Shown here one piece after another: positions 17,228 to 25,250 of a stretch of 47,109 bases of DNA; the first letter of the stretch is position 1; every line of letters starts with the position of its first letter. The notes below the pieces were generated by a model. It saw nothing but the letters and a program-made list of their open reading frames with translations, was not told the DNA's origin and did not search any database. The position numbers and the translations under genes are program-made. This DNA comes from Actinomycetes bacterium (lineage in GTDB: Bacteria; Actinomycetota; Acidimicrobiia; Acidimicrobiales; Palsa-688). The stretch spans positions 1-47,109 of the forward strand of contig JAJZAM010000005.1 in assembly GCA_021799445.1 (NCBI GenBank). The letters are read 5' to 3'.

Positions 17228-18829
17228 ATGGGGACAGGTTCGGATTCGTTGAGCGGCTCGGTGTTCGAGCGTAACGCGACGGTGGCGAGTCTCGTCGAGC
17301 ACATCTATCGGCAAGATTTCGGACAGGTTGCCATCGAGGGTGAAGACGGGCGCTGCTGGACGATTGGAGAGCTGCGGGACGAGGCCAATCGCATTATGAA
17401 CGCGCTGCGTGGCCAGGGCTTGATGGCTACGGACCGGGTGATGTACATCGGGCGGAACCTTCCTGAGTTCCTGGCGATCGATTGCGGGCTTGCTGCGGCG
17501 GGTTTGGTGAAGGTCCCGGTGAACTTCCGGCTGTCGGCCGAGGAGATCGAGCAGATCGTTTCGCTCGTCGGGCCGCGGGCCGTCATCGCCGACCATGAAT
17601 CCGCCTCGGCTCTCGTCGACTGCGCCTGGTCGGGCGACACGGTGAGTATCTGCATCAACAGGACGGGGCAGGAGACGCCACCGGGCTGGAGCGACTACGA
17701 CACGATGATGGGCCGTGCCAGCAGCGTGGCGAGCGCAGCGTGTGTGCGCGGGTCGGATCTGTACCAGATTCGCCTGACCTCGGGCTCGACGGGGCGCCCG
17801 AAAGGTGTGTTGACGACCCACTTCGCGGCGCGGGAGGCAATCCTCGGGAACCTGTGGGTGCTGGGCCGGGAGCTCGGAAGACGGCCGCCCCGGAACCTCG
17901 TGCTGATGCCCGCCACCATGCAGACGGGCTGGACGTTGCTGCCAACGCTGATGCTTGGAGGTACCAACGTGATCCGCTCGCGCTACGCGGCCGACCGGCT
18001 GATCGCAGACGTCGTGTCGTCGCACATCACGACGGTAAACGTCGTTCCGACCATCCTGCGGGACCTGGCGCAGTGCACGGACGTGGAAACGCTCGCGTCC
18101 GCCGATCTGGAGGCCATCGTGTACGCGGGAGAGCCCGCGCCACGCGAAGCGGTGGCGGCGCTGTGGGAGCACACCAAGTCCCTGGTGCAGACGTACGGCC
18201 AGACGGAGGCTCCGTCGTGGACGACCTGGCTCTCCAGCGCGGACCATGCCGACCCCGAGTTGCGCAAGACAGTCGGTCGCTCCACTCCGCGCAACACATG
18301 GGCTGTCCTCGACGATGACGGTGCTCCGGTCGCGGAGAGCGGTGTCATGGGTGAGCTCGCCATCCGTGGAGGGTCCATCACGGCGGGGCTGCTTGGGGCG
18401 GAGGACGAGTACAGGGAGCGACTGGTGGGCGGTGTGTGGTGGTGCACGGGCGATGTCGGCCACATCGATGATCGCGGGTACATCACGGTCGTGCAGCGGA
18501 AGAAGGAGATGATCATCTCGGGCGGTTCGAACATCTACCCCGGCGAAATCGAGAACGCGTTGCTGCAACATCCGGCCGTTCAGGAGGCTGCGGTGTTCGG
18601 GGTTCCGGACCTGCGGTGGGGAGAGCGGCCGATCGCCGTGGTGTACGGGCGCGCCCTGGCCGACCGGGACGTGGATGGGATGGGGGCGTGGCTTCAGGGC
18701 CGAGTGGCTCGCTACAAGATCCCCAAGACGATTGAACGGTCGGCGCAACCACTGCCCCGGCAAGGGGAGGACGGCAAGCTCGCGAAGGGGCGGCTGCGTG
18801 CCGCCTACCTGGAGGATGACAGCCGATGA
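17228..18829 (+). CDS. AMP-forming acyl-CoA synthetase
   Basis: A 533-residue ANL-superfamily ligase that activates a carboxylic acid to its CoA ester through an acyl-AMP. The P-loop LTSGSTGRPKGV lies at about 179-190, the adenine motif YGQTEAP near 322, the aspartate motif WCTGDVGHID near 400 and the C-terminal GGSNIYPGEIE near 434. The final lysine appears in DGKLAKGRL. ATG 17228 with AAGGAAG upstream is preferred to an in-frame ATG at 17135. It is the first gene after the importer and likely activates the imported acid. Confidence 0.88.
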   Translation: MGTGSDSLSGSVFERNATVASLVEHIYRQDFGQVAIEGEDGRCWTIGELRDEANRIMNALRGQGLMATDRVMYIGRNLPEFLAIDCGLAAAGLVKVPVNFRLSAEEIEQIVSLVGPRAVIADHESASALVDCAWSGDTVSICINRTGQETPPGWSDYDTMMGRASSVASAACVRGSDLYQIRLTSGSTGRPKGVLTTHFAAREAILGNLWVLGRELGRRPPRNLVLMPATMQTGWTLLPTLMLGGTNVIRSRYAADRLIADVVSSHITTVNVVPTILRDLAQCTDVETLASADLEAIVYAGEPAPREAVAALWEHTKSLVQTYGQTEAPSWTTWLSSADHADPELRKTVGRSTPRNTWAVLDDDGAPVAESGVMGELAIRGGSITAGLLGAEDEYRERLVGGVWWCTGDVGHIDDRGYITVVQRKKEMIISGGSNIYPGEIENALLQHPAVQEAAVFGVPDLRWGERPIAVVYGRALADRDVDGMGAWLQGRVARYKIPKTIERSAQPLPRQGEDGKLAKGRLRAAYLEDDSR

Positions 18830-18953
18830 CGCCTTCAGGGACGTCGACCGGGGGCGGGGCTGCCGGCATCCTGCGGGTGTCGGCACCTCGAGTGCACCGT
18901 GGTCGGCGCGTACATCGGAGAGGAGCGTCGGTGTCCGAACAGTGGAGATCACC

Positions 18954-19760
18954 GTGACGGCCGTTGACAACCTGCCCGATCGCGATGTTGGTCTCGTCGT
19001 GTCTGAGGCCGAGATCAGTACCGTTCGCATCAGCCGGGAGCGTCGGGGAAACTCGGTGACGCCGGCGCTGATGGATGAGCTTGCAGTTCGCATCGGGGCG
19101 CTCGACGAGAGCGATGCCGTCCGGGGGGTGGTGCTGTCGGGCACCGAGCGGATCTTCTGCTCCGGTGCAGACTTGACAGAGCTCGGCGAAATGTGGCGCT
19201 CACAGGGAACGGAAGCAGTGGTGGAGTACCTGAGTGAGCGATGGATGCCATCCGTCCAGGCAGCGCTCCGCGCCGTCTGGTACGCGAGACTCCCCATAGT
19301 GGCGGCTGTCAACGGTGCCGCCACGGCGGGTGGGCTCGATCTGGCCTTGTGCTGCACGTACCGGGTCGCGGGCACCTCTGCCCGCCTGGGGGAGACCTAT
19401 GTACGGTTGGGCCTGGTCCCCGTTGCCGGCGGCTCAGCCCTGTTGCCGTGGTTGGGCGGCATGGGCCGAGCGGGGTACTTGTTGCTGACGGGACAGCTCT
19501 TTCCCGCTGACCAGGCAGTCCAGTGGGGGATTGTCGACGAGGTCGTGGAGGACCACGCGGTTGTGGACACTGCCACTCAGCGGGTGGCCGAGATGTGTGA
19601 AGCGGAGCCGGCCACGGCGCGGGAGCTGCTTCGCCTGGTTCGATCGACGGACGACGCGCGTTTCGAGCATCACCTGGACCACGCGCTGAAGGTCAACCGT
19701 GAGCTGCTCCGCAGGCACGAGGTCCAGGCGAAGTTGACGGGCACGTTGCGTGCGTACTGA
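18954..19760 (+). CDS. Enoyl-CoA hydratase/isomerase family protein
   Basis: A 268-residue crotonase. Oxyanion-hole segments are IFCSGADL (about 67-74) and AAVNGAATAGGLDLAL (about 116-131). The catalytic stretch LGETYVRLGLVPVAGGSALL keeps one Glu. GTG 18954 is chosen because GGAG lies six bases before it; GTG 18942 is an in-frame alternative. It follows the ligase gene by 124 bp and precedes a separate promoter at 19811. Confidence 0.83.
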   Translation: MTAVDNLPDRDVGLVVSEAEISTVRISRERRGNSVTPALMDELAVRIGALDESDAVRGVVLSGTERIFCSGADLTELGEMWRSQGTEAVVEYLSERWMPSVQAALRAVWYARLPIVAAVNGAATAGGLDLALCCTYRVAGTSARLGETYVRLGLVPVAGGSALLPWLGGMGRAGYLLLTGQLFPADQAVQWGIVDEVVEDHAVVDTATQRVAEMCEAEPATARELLRLVRSTDDARFEHHLDHALKVNRELLRRHEVQAKLTGTLRAY

Positions 19761-19786
19761 CGGCCGGACGGAGCCGCAACAAGCCG

Positions 19787-19822
19787 TTGCGGTAACTATA
19801 TGACAGTTGCTATAATGGGAAA
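19787..19822 (+). promoter_or_regulatory. Leaderless promoter with a repeated 11-mer
   Basis: A perfect TATAAT lies at 19811-19816, seven bases before the ATG at 19823, so transcription should start on the start codon. A weak -35 (TTGCGG, 19787-19792) is 18 bp upstream. AACTATATGAC at 19794-19804 is the exact reverse complement of the 11-mer at 8349-8359, and AACT/AGTT arms (19794-19808) form a small dyad. A regulator shared with the 8392 gene could bind here. Confidence 0.6.
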
Positions 19823-20680
19823 ATGTCAGAGTTAGATACCGTTGCTGTGCTCGGCACAGGCACGATGGGCGCGGGGATCGCCACGGCGGTCGCCCGCTCC
19901 GGCCGCCAGGTGCTCCTGGTCGACACGGCACCGGACCGCGCCCTGGCAGGGCGACGTTCGGTCGCGGACACGCTCGCGACCGGCGTGCGCCGCGGCAACC
20001 TGACGGCGGCGGAACGCGACGAAACTCTGGACCGCGTGCGACCGGTCTCTTCGCTGCCCGAGATCGCCGACGCAGCCGTGGTGATAGAGGCGGTCCCGGA
20101 GGACCTGGAGGTGAAGGCCGAAGTCCTGAAGCGAGTCGAGCAGGTCTGCTCTTCGGAGGTGGTCCTGCACACGAACACGTCCACGCTATCGGTGACCGCC
20201 ATCGCGGGGAGACTGCACAGGCCGGATCGCCTGATCGGGACCCACTACTGCAACCCGGCCGACCGGATGCGTCTCGTCGAGGTGGCACCGGCGCGCCAGA
20301 GTGATCCGGCCGTCGTGCAACAGACTGTCGAATTCGTGCGCCACCTCGGGAAGGATCCAGTCGTTCTCAAGGACACCCCCGGCCTTCTCACGAATTACCT
20401 GTTGGTCCCGTTCGAGAACGACTGCGTCCGCGCCCTCGAAGCAGGATGGGCGACGGCCGAGGAGATCGACCTTGCCGTGACCGCGGGTGCGGGTTTTCCC
20501 ATGGGTGTCTTCCGACTGCTCGACCTGGTCGGGCTCGACGTGCACCGCGCCGTTTCGATGAGCCTCTACGACCAGTTCCATGACCAGCGCTTCGCGCCGC
20601 CACCCCTGGTAGCACGCATGGTGGCAGCGGGTGAGCTCGGGCGCAAGAGCGGAACTGGGTTCTACCGCTACGAAGATTGA
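19823..20680 (+). CDS. 3-hydroxyacyl-CoA dehydrogenase family protein
   Basis: A 285-residue single-module enzyme. The NAD-binding motif VLGTGTMGAGIATAVARSG lies at 9-27, NTSTLSVTAIA near 118, and GTHYCNPADRMRLVEV at about 138-153 holds the catalytic His and Glu. It ends with the typical GRKSGTGFYRYE. Length and layout match HbdA-type 3-hydroxybutyryl-CoA dehydrogenases. It begins the second half of the ligase cluster from its own leaderless promoter, and is followed by a diverged sister gene. Confidence 0.88.
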   Translation: MSELDTVAVLGTGTMGAGIATAVARSGRQVLLVDTAPDRALAGRRSVADTLATGVRRGNLTAAERDETLDRVRPVSSLPEIADAAVVIEAVPEDLEVKAEVLKRVEQVCSSEVVLHTNTSTLSVTAIAGRLHRPDRLIGTHYCNPADRMRLVEVAPARQSDPAVVQQTVEFVRHLGKDPVVLKDTPGLLTNYLLVPFENDCVRALEAGWATAEEIDLAVTAGAGFPMGVFRLLDLVGLDVHRAVSMSLYDQFHDQRFAPPPLVARMVAAGELGRKSGTGFYRYED

Positions 20681-20688
20681 GGGTTGCG

Positions 20689-21492
20689 ATGACAGACATT
20701 GGCCTCGTCGGAGCCGGTTTTGTCGGCTCGCAGCTGGCCCAGCGTTGCGCCGAGGTAGGGCACCGCGTGCGGCTCTTGGACCGGGACCGTAGGCGAGCCG
20801 AGACGGTTGCCCAGACGGTGCGTGACGGCGCGGCAGCGACCGAGGTGAGCGTGGTGGACGTCTACGCAGGCCTGGCTGGGTGCGCCGTCCTCGTCGAGGC
20901 CGTGAGCGAGGACCGCGCCTGCAAGGACGAGGTGCTGTCAGCTCTGGCGAGTGTTGGTGCGGACGACACGGTCCTGCTCACGACCGCTTCGTCCTACACA
21001 GTGACCGATCTCGCGAGCGCGCTCGCCTTGCCTGCAGCGGTGGTCGGCTTCCATTTGATGCCTGAGACGAAGCATGGCCAGCTGGTGGAGATCGCCGCCG
21101 GAGAACGAACCTCTCCTTCGTCGGTCGAACAGGCCGAGGCCTTCGCCGCCGAGATCGGCCTCCGCGTTTTGACGGTCGGCGACCGGCCGGGACGGATCGC
21201 GCGCCGGCTGTTGATGCCATTCCTCAACCAGATCGTCCAAGCGTTGGATGACGCGCTGTTGGCGCCGCGGGACGTGGATCGGATCGTAACGCTGGGGCTT
21301 GGGCACGAGGAAGGGCCGTTGGCGAAGCTCAACCGGACCGGTATCGACGATCATCTTGCCGCCACCGGTCGTGCGTACGAACTGGTCCACGACCCAGCGC
21401 TGGCGCCACCACCCCTCCTCGCTCGCATGGTGAGTGCTGGTCGGCACGGCGACAAGGCGGGCTGGGGATTCGAAGGACTGGAGCGGGCATGA
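20689..21492 (+). CDS. Diverged 3-hydroxyacyl-CoA dehydrogenase-like protein
   Basis: A 267-residue relative of the preceding gene. GLVGAGFVGSQLAQR at the N-terminus binds NAD. The catalytic segment is GFHLMPETKHGQLVEIAAG, keeping the His and the Glu, but the Asn-Pro of HFFNP/HYCNP is lost and TTASSYTVTDLA replaces NTSSLS. It may act on a different 3-hydroxy or beta-hydroxy acid, or form a hetero-oligomer with the neighbour. ATG 20689 is eight bases after the upstream stop; an earlier TTG (20677) is possible. Confidence 0.78.
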   Translation: MTDIGLVGAGFVGSQLAQRCAEVGHRVRLLDRDRRRAETVAQTVRDGAAATEVSVVDVYAGLAGCAVLVEAVSEDRACKDEVLSALASVGADDTVLLTTASSYTVTDLASALALPAAVVGFHLMPETKHGQLVEIAAGERTSPSSVEQAEAFAAEIGLRVLTVGDRPGRIARRLLMPFLNQIVQALDDALLAPRDVDRIVTLGLGHEEGPLAKLNRTGIDDHLAATGRAYELVHDPALAPPPLLARMVSAGRHGDKAGWGFEGLERA

Positions 21493-21650
21493 GCTCCTCG
21501 GAGATCCGGCACCAGCAGAGCGACGACGTCGCGGTGCTCGATGTCAGTCGCCGTGACCGGGGCACCCAGTCGCTTCTCGTCGTGCTGCTCGAGCCCGCTG
21601 GCGCCTTGGAGGAGGAACGCGTGCTGGTCCAGGTGGAGGTCGACCAGTGA
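21489..21650 (+). CDS. Small 53-residue coupled protein of unknown function
   Basis: A short frame fills the gap between two genes exactly: its ATG overlaps the upstream stop (ATGA) and its stop overlaps the downstream GTG (GTGA). The product starts MSSSEIRHQQSDD and ends VLVQVEVDQ; it has a hydrophobic strand-like centre (SLLVVLLE) and no membrane segment, cysteine or recognised motif. The tight coupling argues that it is translated. It could be a small partner of the dehydrogenase-like protein that follows or simply a coupling frame. Confidence 0.5.
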   Translation: MSSSEIRHQQSDDVAVLDVSRRDRGTQSLLVVLLEPAGALEEERVLVQVEVDQ

Positions 21651-22753
21651 GCGACGCTGAGATTCCGCTCGTCGAGGATGCAGGCGATACCCTGCTGGAG
21701 CTCGCGGACACCGTGAACGCCCGGGTGCTCGGGGATGCTGCCCAGACAGTGGACCGCGAGGACGCGATACCACCCGGCGTCATGCAGGCCGTGCACCAGG
21801 CGGGCTTCTTCGACTTGCTGTCGGCGGCGGGGTCGCCGGAGGAGTACATCCAGCTCTCGACCGTTCTCGTGAACAGGATCGCGAGGGCCTCGGCGTCGAT
21901 GGCCATGGTGGTGGCCTCCGGTCATAGCGCTGCCATCCCCCTCGCCGTCGCTGCCGACCAGCCGGGCCGGCGGTGCCCGCCGGCGGGCGACCGACGGCAG
22001 GCCCTTGTCGACGGCGGAGACGGGGTCGTCGCGGCTCCCGAGGCCGGGGGTGGCTGGTCGCTCCAAGGAGGGGTTGACATCGGGATCGGCGTCGTGGGCT
22101 GCGATGCGCTGGTTGTGATCACCCGGGACCCGGGCAACGGGCCGGTGGTCGTTTGCGTCGATCCCGCCGATGCCCTACTGGAGAGCGCGCGCCGGACGGG
22201 CCTGCGGGGTTCAGGGACCGCTTCGGTGCGCTTTGCCGGGATCCGGGTCGCCCCTGAGGCCGTGCTGGGCCGTGCCGAGGCCGCCGACGCCGCGCGGCGG
22301 CATGCCGTGCTGACAGTGGCTGCCGTGGCGTGCGGTGTCGCCGCGGCAGCTGTCGATCAAGCGGGCCGGTATGTGTCGCAACGGCGGCAGTTCGGTCGGC
22401 CGCTGGCGACGTTCGCCGGGCTGCGGGCGATGGTGGCGGCCATGGTGGCGCAGGCCGACGCGGCTTGGTCGCTGACCAAGGCGGCGGCACGGCAACGTCA
22501 CGGCGGCGAGCACGAGGCCGCGATGTTCGCGACGGAAGCAGCGCTGGGTGTCTGCCTGGACGCATTGCAGCTGCACGGTGGTTACGGGTACACGGTCGAG
22601 TACCCGGTTGAACGGCTGGTCCGCGACGCGCTGTCCCTGCGCGCTCGCGTCGGTGGGGCACGCGCCCACGCGAAGTGCATCGTCGATGCCGTCCTACCGC
22701 TGCAGGCCGGAGATCACGGCATAGGCCGGAGGAGAGAACGGAGAATCAAGTGA
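21647..22753 (+). CDS. Acyl-CoA dehydrogenase-like protein lacking the catalytic base
   Basis: A 368-residue acyl-CoA dehydrogenase fold protein. The C-terminal region is clear (QRRQFGRPLATFAGLRAMVA; LQLHGGYGYTVEYPVERLVRD at about 306-326), but the middle domain lacks the TEPxAGSD motif. The terminal loop reads RVGGARAHAKCIVD instead of YEGTxQIQR, and helix G has no Glu either. It may be the non-catalytic half of a heteromeric dehydrogenase, as in actinobacterial FadE pairs, or have another reaction. It is coupled on both sides by GTGA overlaps. Confidence 0.75.
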   Translation: MSDAEIPLVEDAGDTLLELADTVNARVLGDAAQTVDREDAIPPGVMQAVHQAGFFDLLSAAGSPEEYIQLSTVLVNRIARASASMAMVVASGHSAAIPLAVAADQPGRRCPPAGDRRQALVDGGDGVVAAPEAGGGWSLQGGVDIGIGVVGCDALVVITRDPGNGPVVVCVDPADALLESARRTGLRGSGTASVRFAGIRVAPEAVLGRAEAADAARRHAVLTVAAVACGVAAAAVDQAGRYVSQRRQFGRPLATFAGLRAMVAAMVAQADAAWSLTKAAARQRHGGEHEAAMFATEAALGVCLDALQLHGGYGYTVEYPVERLVRDALSLRARVGGARAHAKCIVDAVLPLQAGDHGIGRRRERRIK

Positions 22754-24426
22754 TCGGGAGTGCTCGTTCAATGGACCTGCTGGGTCCTGGGAGCAGATTC
22801 AATCGTGCACTGGTCGACGAATACTGGAGAACCGGTCTGTGGCGTGATGTGAATCTGGCGACGTACCTCAGGGTGGACGACGAGACGTCCGGTCGTCCGG
22901 CGGCCCTTTCGGTCGACGCCAGCGGCACGGTAACGTCCTCCCTCACCTACGAGGAGCTCGACGCCATGAGCCGCCGGGTTGCTGCTGGGCTGAGAGGCCT
23001 GGGTGTCGGCGAGGGCGACACCGTCGCCGTGATGCTGCCCAACTCTGCAGAGTTCTCCGCCGTAGTCTTCGGGATCCTCCGTATCGGCGCGGTTTACTCC
23101 GGCATACCGGTGACCTACGGTCGCCGGGAGATAGGCTTCATGCTGGCTCGTGCTGGCGCACGCGTGCTCATCACCGCGGAGCGCTACGGCGACCGTCGCC
23201 TGCCCGACCTCGTCGAAAGCGTTCGTTCCACCCTGCCGGCGCTGACCGCGGTTGTGGTCATGGCTTCGACGGATGCCCTGAGCACGGACCGAATCCTGTT
23301 CGACGACCTCCTGCGCGCCGATCCGTTGGTCGAGGAGGTGTCGGCGGATCCATTTTCGATCGCCCAGCTGGCGTTCACGTCAGGAACGACCGACGAACCC
23401 AAGGCGGTCATGAACTTGCACGTCACGCTGGATGCCGTCATAAGCAACTGGGTACAGCACATCGGCCGCGAGACGTTCGGGGTCCCGATGGTGAACCTCG
23501 TCATGTCCCCCGTCGGGCACTCGACCGGCTTCTTCTGGGGCGCTCTCATGACCGCTCTACTCGGTGGCACCGCCGTCTACCTCCAGCGCTGGCAGAGCGA
23601 GGTCGGGCTGCGCGTGCTGCACGAGCAGCACGTCACCACGATGATCGGGTCACCCACGTTCCTGATCGATGTCCTGCATCTGCCGGACGCGGTTGCAGCA
23701 TACGTGCCGGACCTCCGGATCGTCGCCGTTCCGGGAGCCCCCATCCCACGCCCTCTGATCCCGCGAGCGCGTGCGCAGCTAGGTTGTCTGGTCGTGCCGG
23801 CCTGGGGGATGACCGAGTACGGGATCGGGATTTCAGGTTCCCCGAGCCTTCCCCGTGACCGCGTCGAAGCCACGGACGGCGTGCCGGTGCACGGATGTGA
23901 GGTCCGAGTGTGCGACGCCGATGGTGCCGTCGTCCCCAGCGGCGTAGAAGGCGACTTGCAGATCCGCGGGGCTGGCCTGTTCGCTGGCTACTACCAGCGC
24001 CCCGACTACACGGAGGCCTCCTTCACGAGCGACGGCTGGTTCCAGACGGGGGACCGAGCCGCTATCGACGAGGACGGGTTTGTGTCGCTCAAGGGCCGAA
24101 CGAAGGATATCGTGATTCGCGGCGGGGAGAACATACCGATCAATGACATCGAGACCCTGTTGTATGCACATCCTGCGGTGCTGAACGCCGCAGTGGTTGG
24201 CATCCCTGACGAACGTCTCGGTGAACGGGCATGCGCGGTAATCGAGACGCAGCCGAACGCACAGCAGCCGGATCTGGCGGCCATCACAGAATTCCTGCTC
24301 GAGCAGGGGGTGTCCAAGCGGTTCCTGCCGGAGCGTTTGTTGGTGGTCGACAAGATGCCACGGACGATGAGCGGCAAGATCAGGAAGGTCGAGCTTCGGG
24401 AACTCGCCAGGAAGGCTGCCCAATGA
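22750..24426 (+). CDS. AMP-forming acyl-CoA synthetase
   Basis: A 558-residue ANL ligase. The P-loop reads FTSGTTDEPKAVM (about 212-224, with D in place of the usual G), AWGMTEYGIG near 358, FQTGDRAAID near 432 and GGENIPINDIE near 457; the C-terminal lysine lies in MSGKIRKVE. It resembles cyclohexanecarboxylate/short-chain acid ligases rather than long-chain FadD. GTG 22750 is preceded by GGAG at six bases and overlaps the upstream stop. It ends in an ATGA overlap with a GntR gene. Confidence 0.87.
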   Translation: MIGSARSMDLLGPGSRFNRALVDEYWRTGLWRDVNLATYLRVDDETSGRPAALSVDASGTVTSSLTYEELDAMSRRVAAGLRGLGVGEGDTVAVMLPNSAEFSAVVFGILRIGAVYSGIPVTYGRREIGFMLARAGARVLITAERYGDRRLPDLVESVRSTLPALTAVVVMASTDALSTDRILFDDLLRADPLVEEVSADPFSIAQLAFTSGTTDEPKAVMNLHVTLDAVISNWVQHIGRETFGVPMVNLVMSPVGHSTGFFWGALMTALLGGTAVYLQRWQSEVGLRVLHEQHVTTMIGSPTFLIDVLHLPDAVAAYVPDLRIVAVPGAPIPRPLIPRARAQLGCLVVPAWGMTEYGIGISGSPSLPRDRVEATDGVPVHGCEVRVCDADGAVVPSGVEGDLQIRGAGLFAGYYQRPDYTEASFTSDGWFQTGDRAAIDEDGFVSLKGRTKDIVIRGGENIPINDIETLLYAHPAVLNAAVVGIPDERLGERACAVIETQPNAQQPDLAAITEFLLEQGVSKRFLPERLLVVDKMPRTMSGKIRKVELRELARKAAQ

Positions 24427-25157
24427 GTCCGCATGGAGGATCGAAATTCCAGGCGACGCAGGTTGTGCGTCCCCGGAAGCAGGTCGAGCATCAGATCAAG
24501 CAGGCGATCCTGGTGGGAGAGTTCGCCCAGGGCGACAAGCTCCCATCGGAGAACGAGCTCGCCGAGATGTTCGGCGTGAGCAGGCCCACGGTGCGAGAGG
24601 CTCTCCAGTCTCTCGCGGTCGCCGGCTTGATCCACAAGATTCCAGGGGCTGGCGGAGGCAGTTTCGTGAAGAGCGTGAACCACGAGTCCCTGGGCCGCAT
24701 GCTCTATGACGCGATGTCGAACATCTTGCGGCTTGGCACCCTCGATCTCGGAGAGGTGATGAACGTGCGGCGCTTGCTGGACATACCTGTTGCTCGAATG
24801 GCAGCGGAACGGCGCAGCGACGAGGACCTCGAGTCGATACGCGCGGTCCTCAACGAGCAGCGGAGCATCAGTCTGTCCGATCCTGAGGTGCCGCTGCTGG
24901 ACGCATCGTTCCACAGCGCAATTGCCGAAGCGTCCGGCAACCGGTTGCTGGCTGCCTTCGCGTCGGCGCTGCACCAGGTGACGCGGCCGGCCCAATACCT
25001 GAAACTGTCGGACGACGTGGCACGGAGCACGCTACGCCAACACAATGCTGTTCTCCGGGCCATCGAGGCCAGGGATCCCGATGCTGCCGAGAAAGCGATG
25101 GAGCAGCACTTGGACTACGTCGGCCGTTTCACGATCGCGGATGCCCCCGAACCGTAG
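24423..25157 (+). CDS. FadR-type GntR transcriptional regulator
   Basis: A 244-residue regulator with an intact winged helix (KLPSENELAEMFGVSRPTVR at about 39-58; VREALQSLAVAGLIHK) and an FCD domain (about 95-235; DASFHSAIAEASGNR supplies the metal-binding residues). It probably senses an acyl-CoA or acid of the surrounding pathway and represses its operon. It is coupled to the ligase gene and closes the 19.8-25.2 kb operon. Compared with the regulator at 1892, its N-terminus is complete. Confidence 0.87.
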   Translation: MSPHGGSKFQATQVVRPRKQVEHQIKQAILVGEFAQGDKLPSENELAEMFGVSRPTVREALQSLAVAGLIHKIPGAGGGSFVKSVNHESLGRMLYDAMSNILRLGTLDLGEVMNVRRLLDIPVARMAAERRSDEDLESIRAVLNEQRSISLSDPEVPLLDASFHSAIAEASGNRLLAAFASALHQVTRPAQYLKLSDDVARSTLRQHNAVLRAIEARDPDAAEKAMEQHLDYVGRFTIADAPEP

Positions 25158-25250
25158 GCAGCCCAGCCGAGAGATGTCCGCTCCCTCGACGCGAAGATTC
25201 GCCGAAGGTGTGTCACGAGCGTAGGGAGCCCACGAAACGAGGAGGCGCTC

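Noticed and set aside
17063-19375. Very long open frame on the minus strand opposite the ligase and crotonase
   Set aside because: It mirrors two well-supported genes on the plus strand; composition is Arg/Pro/Ser-rich and it has no domain. A high-GC shadow.
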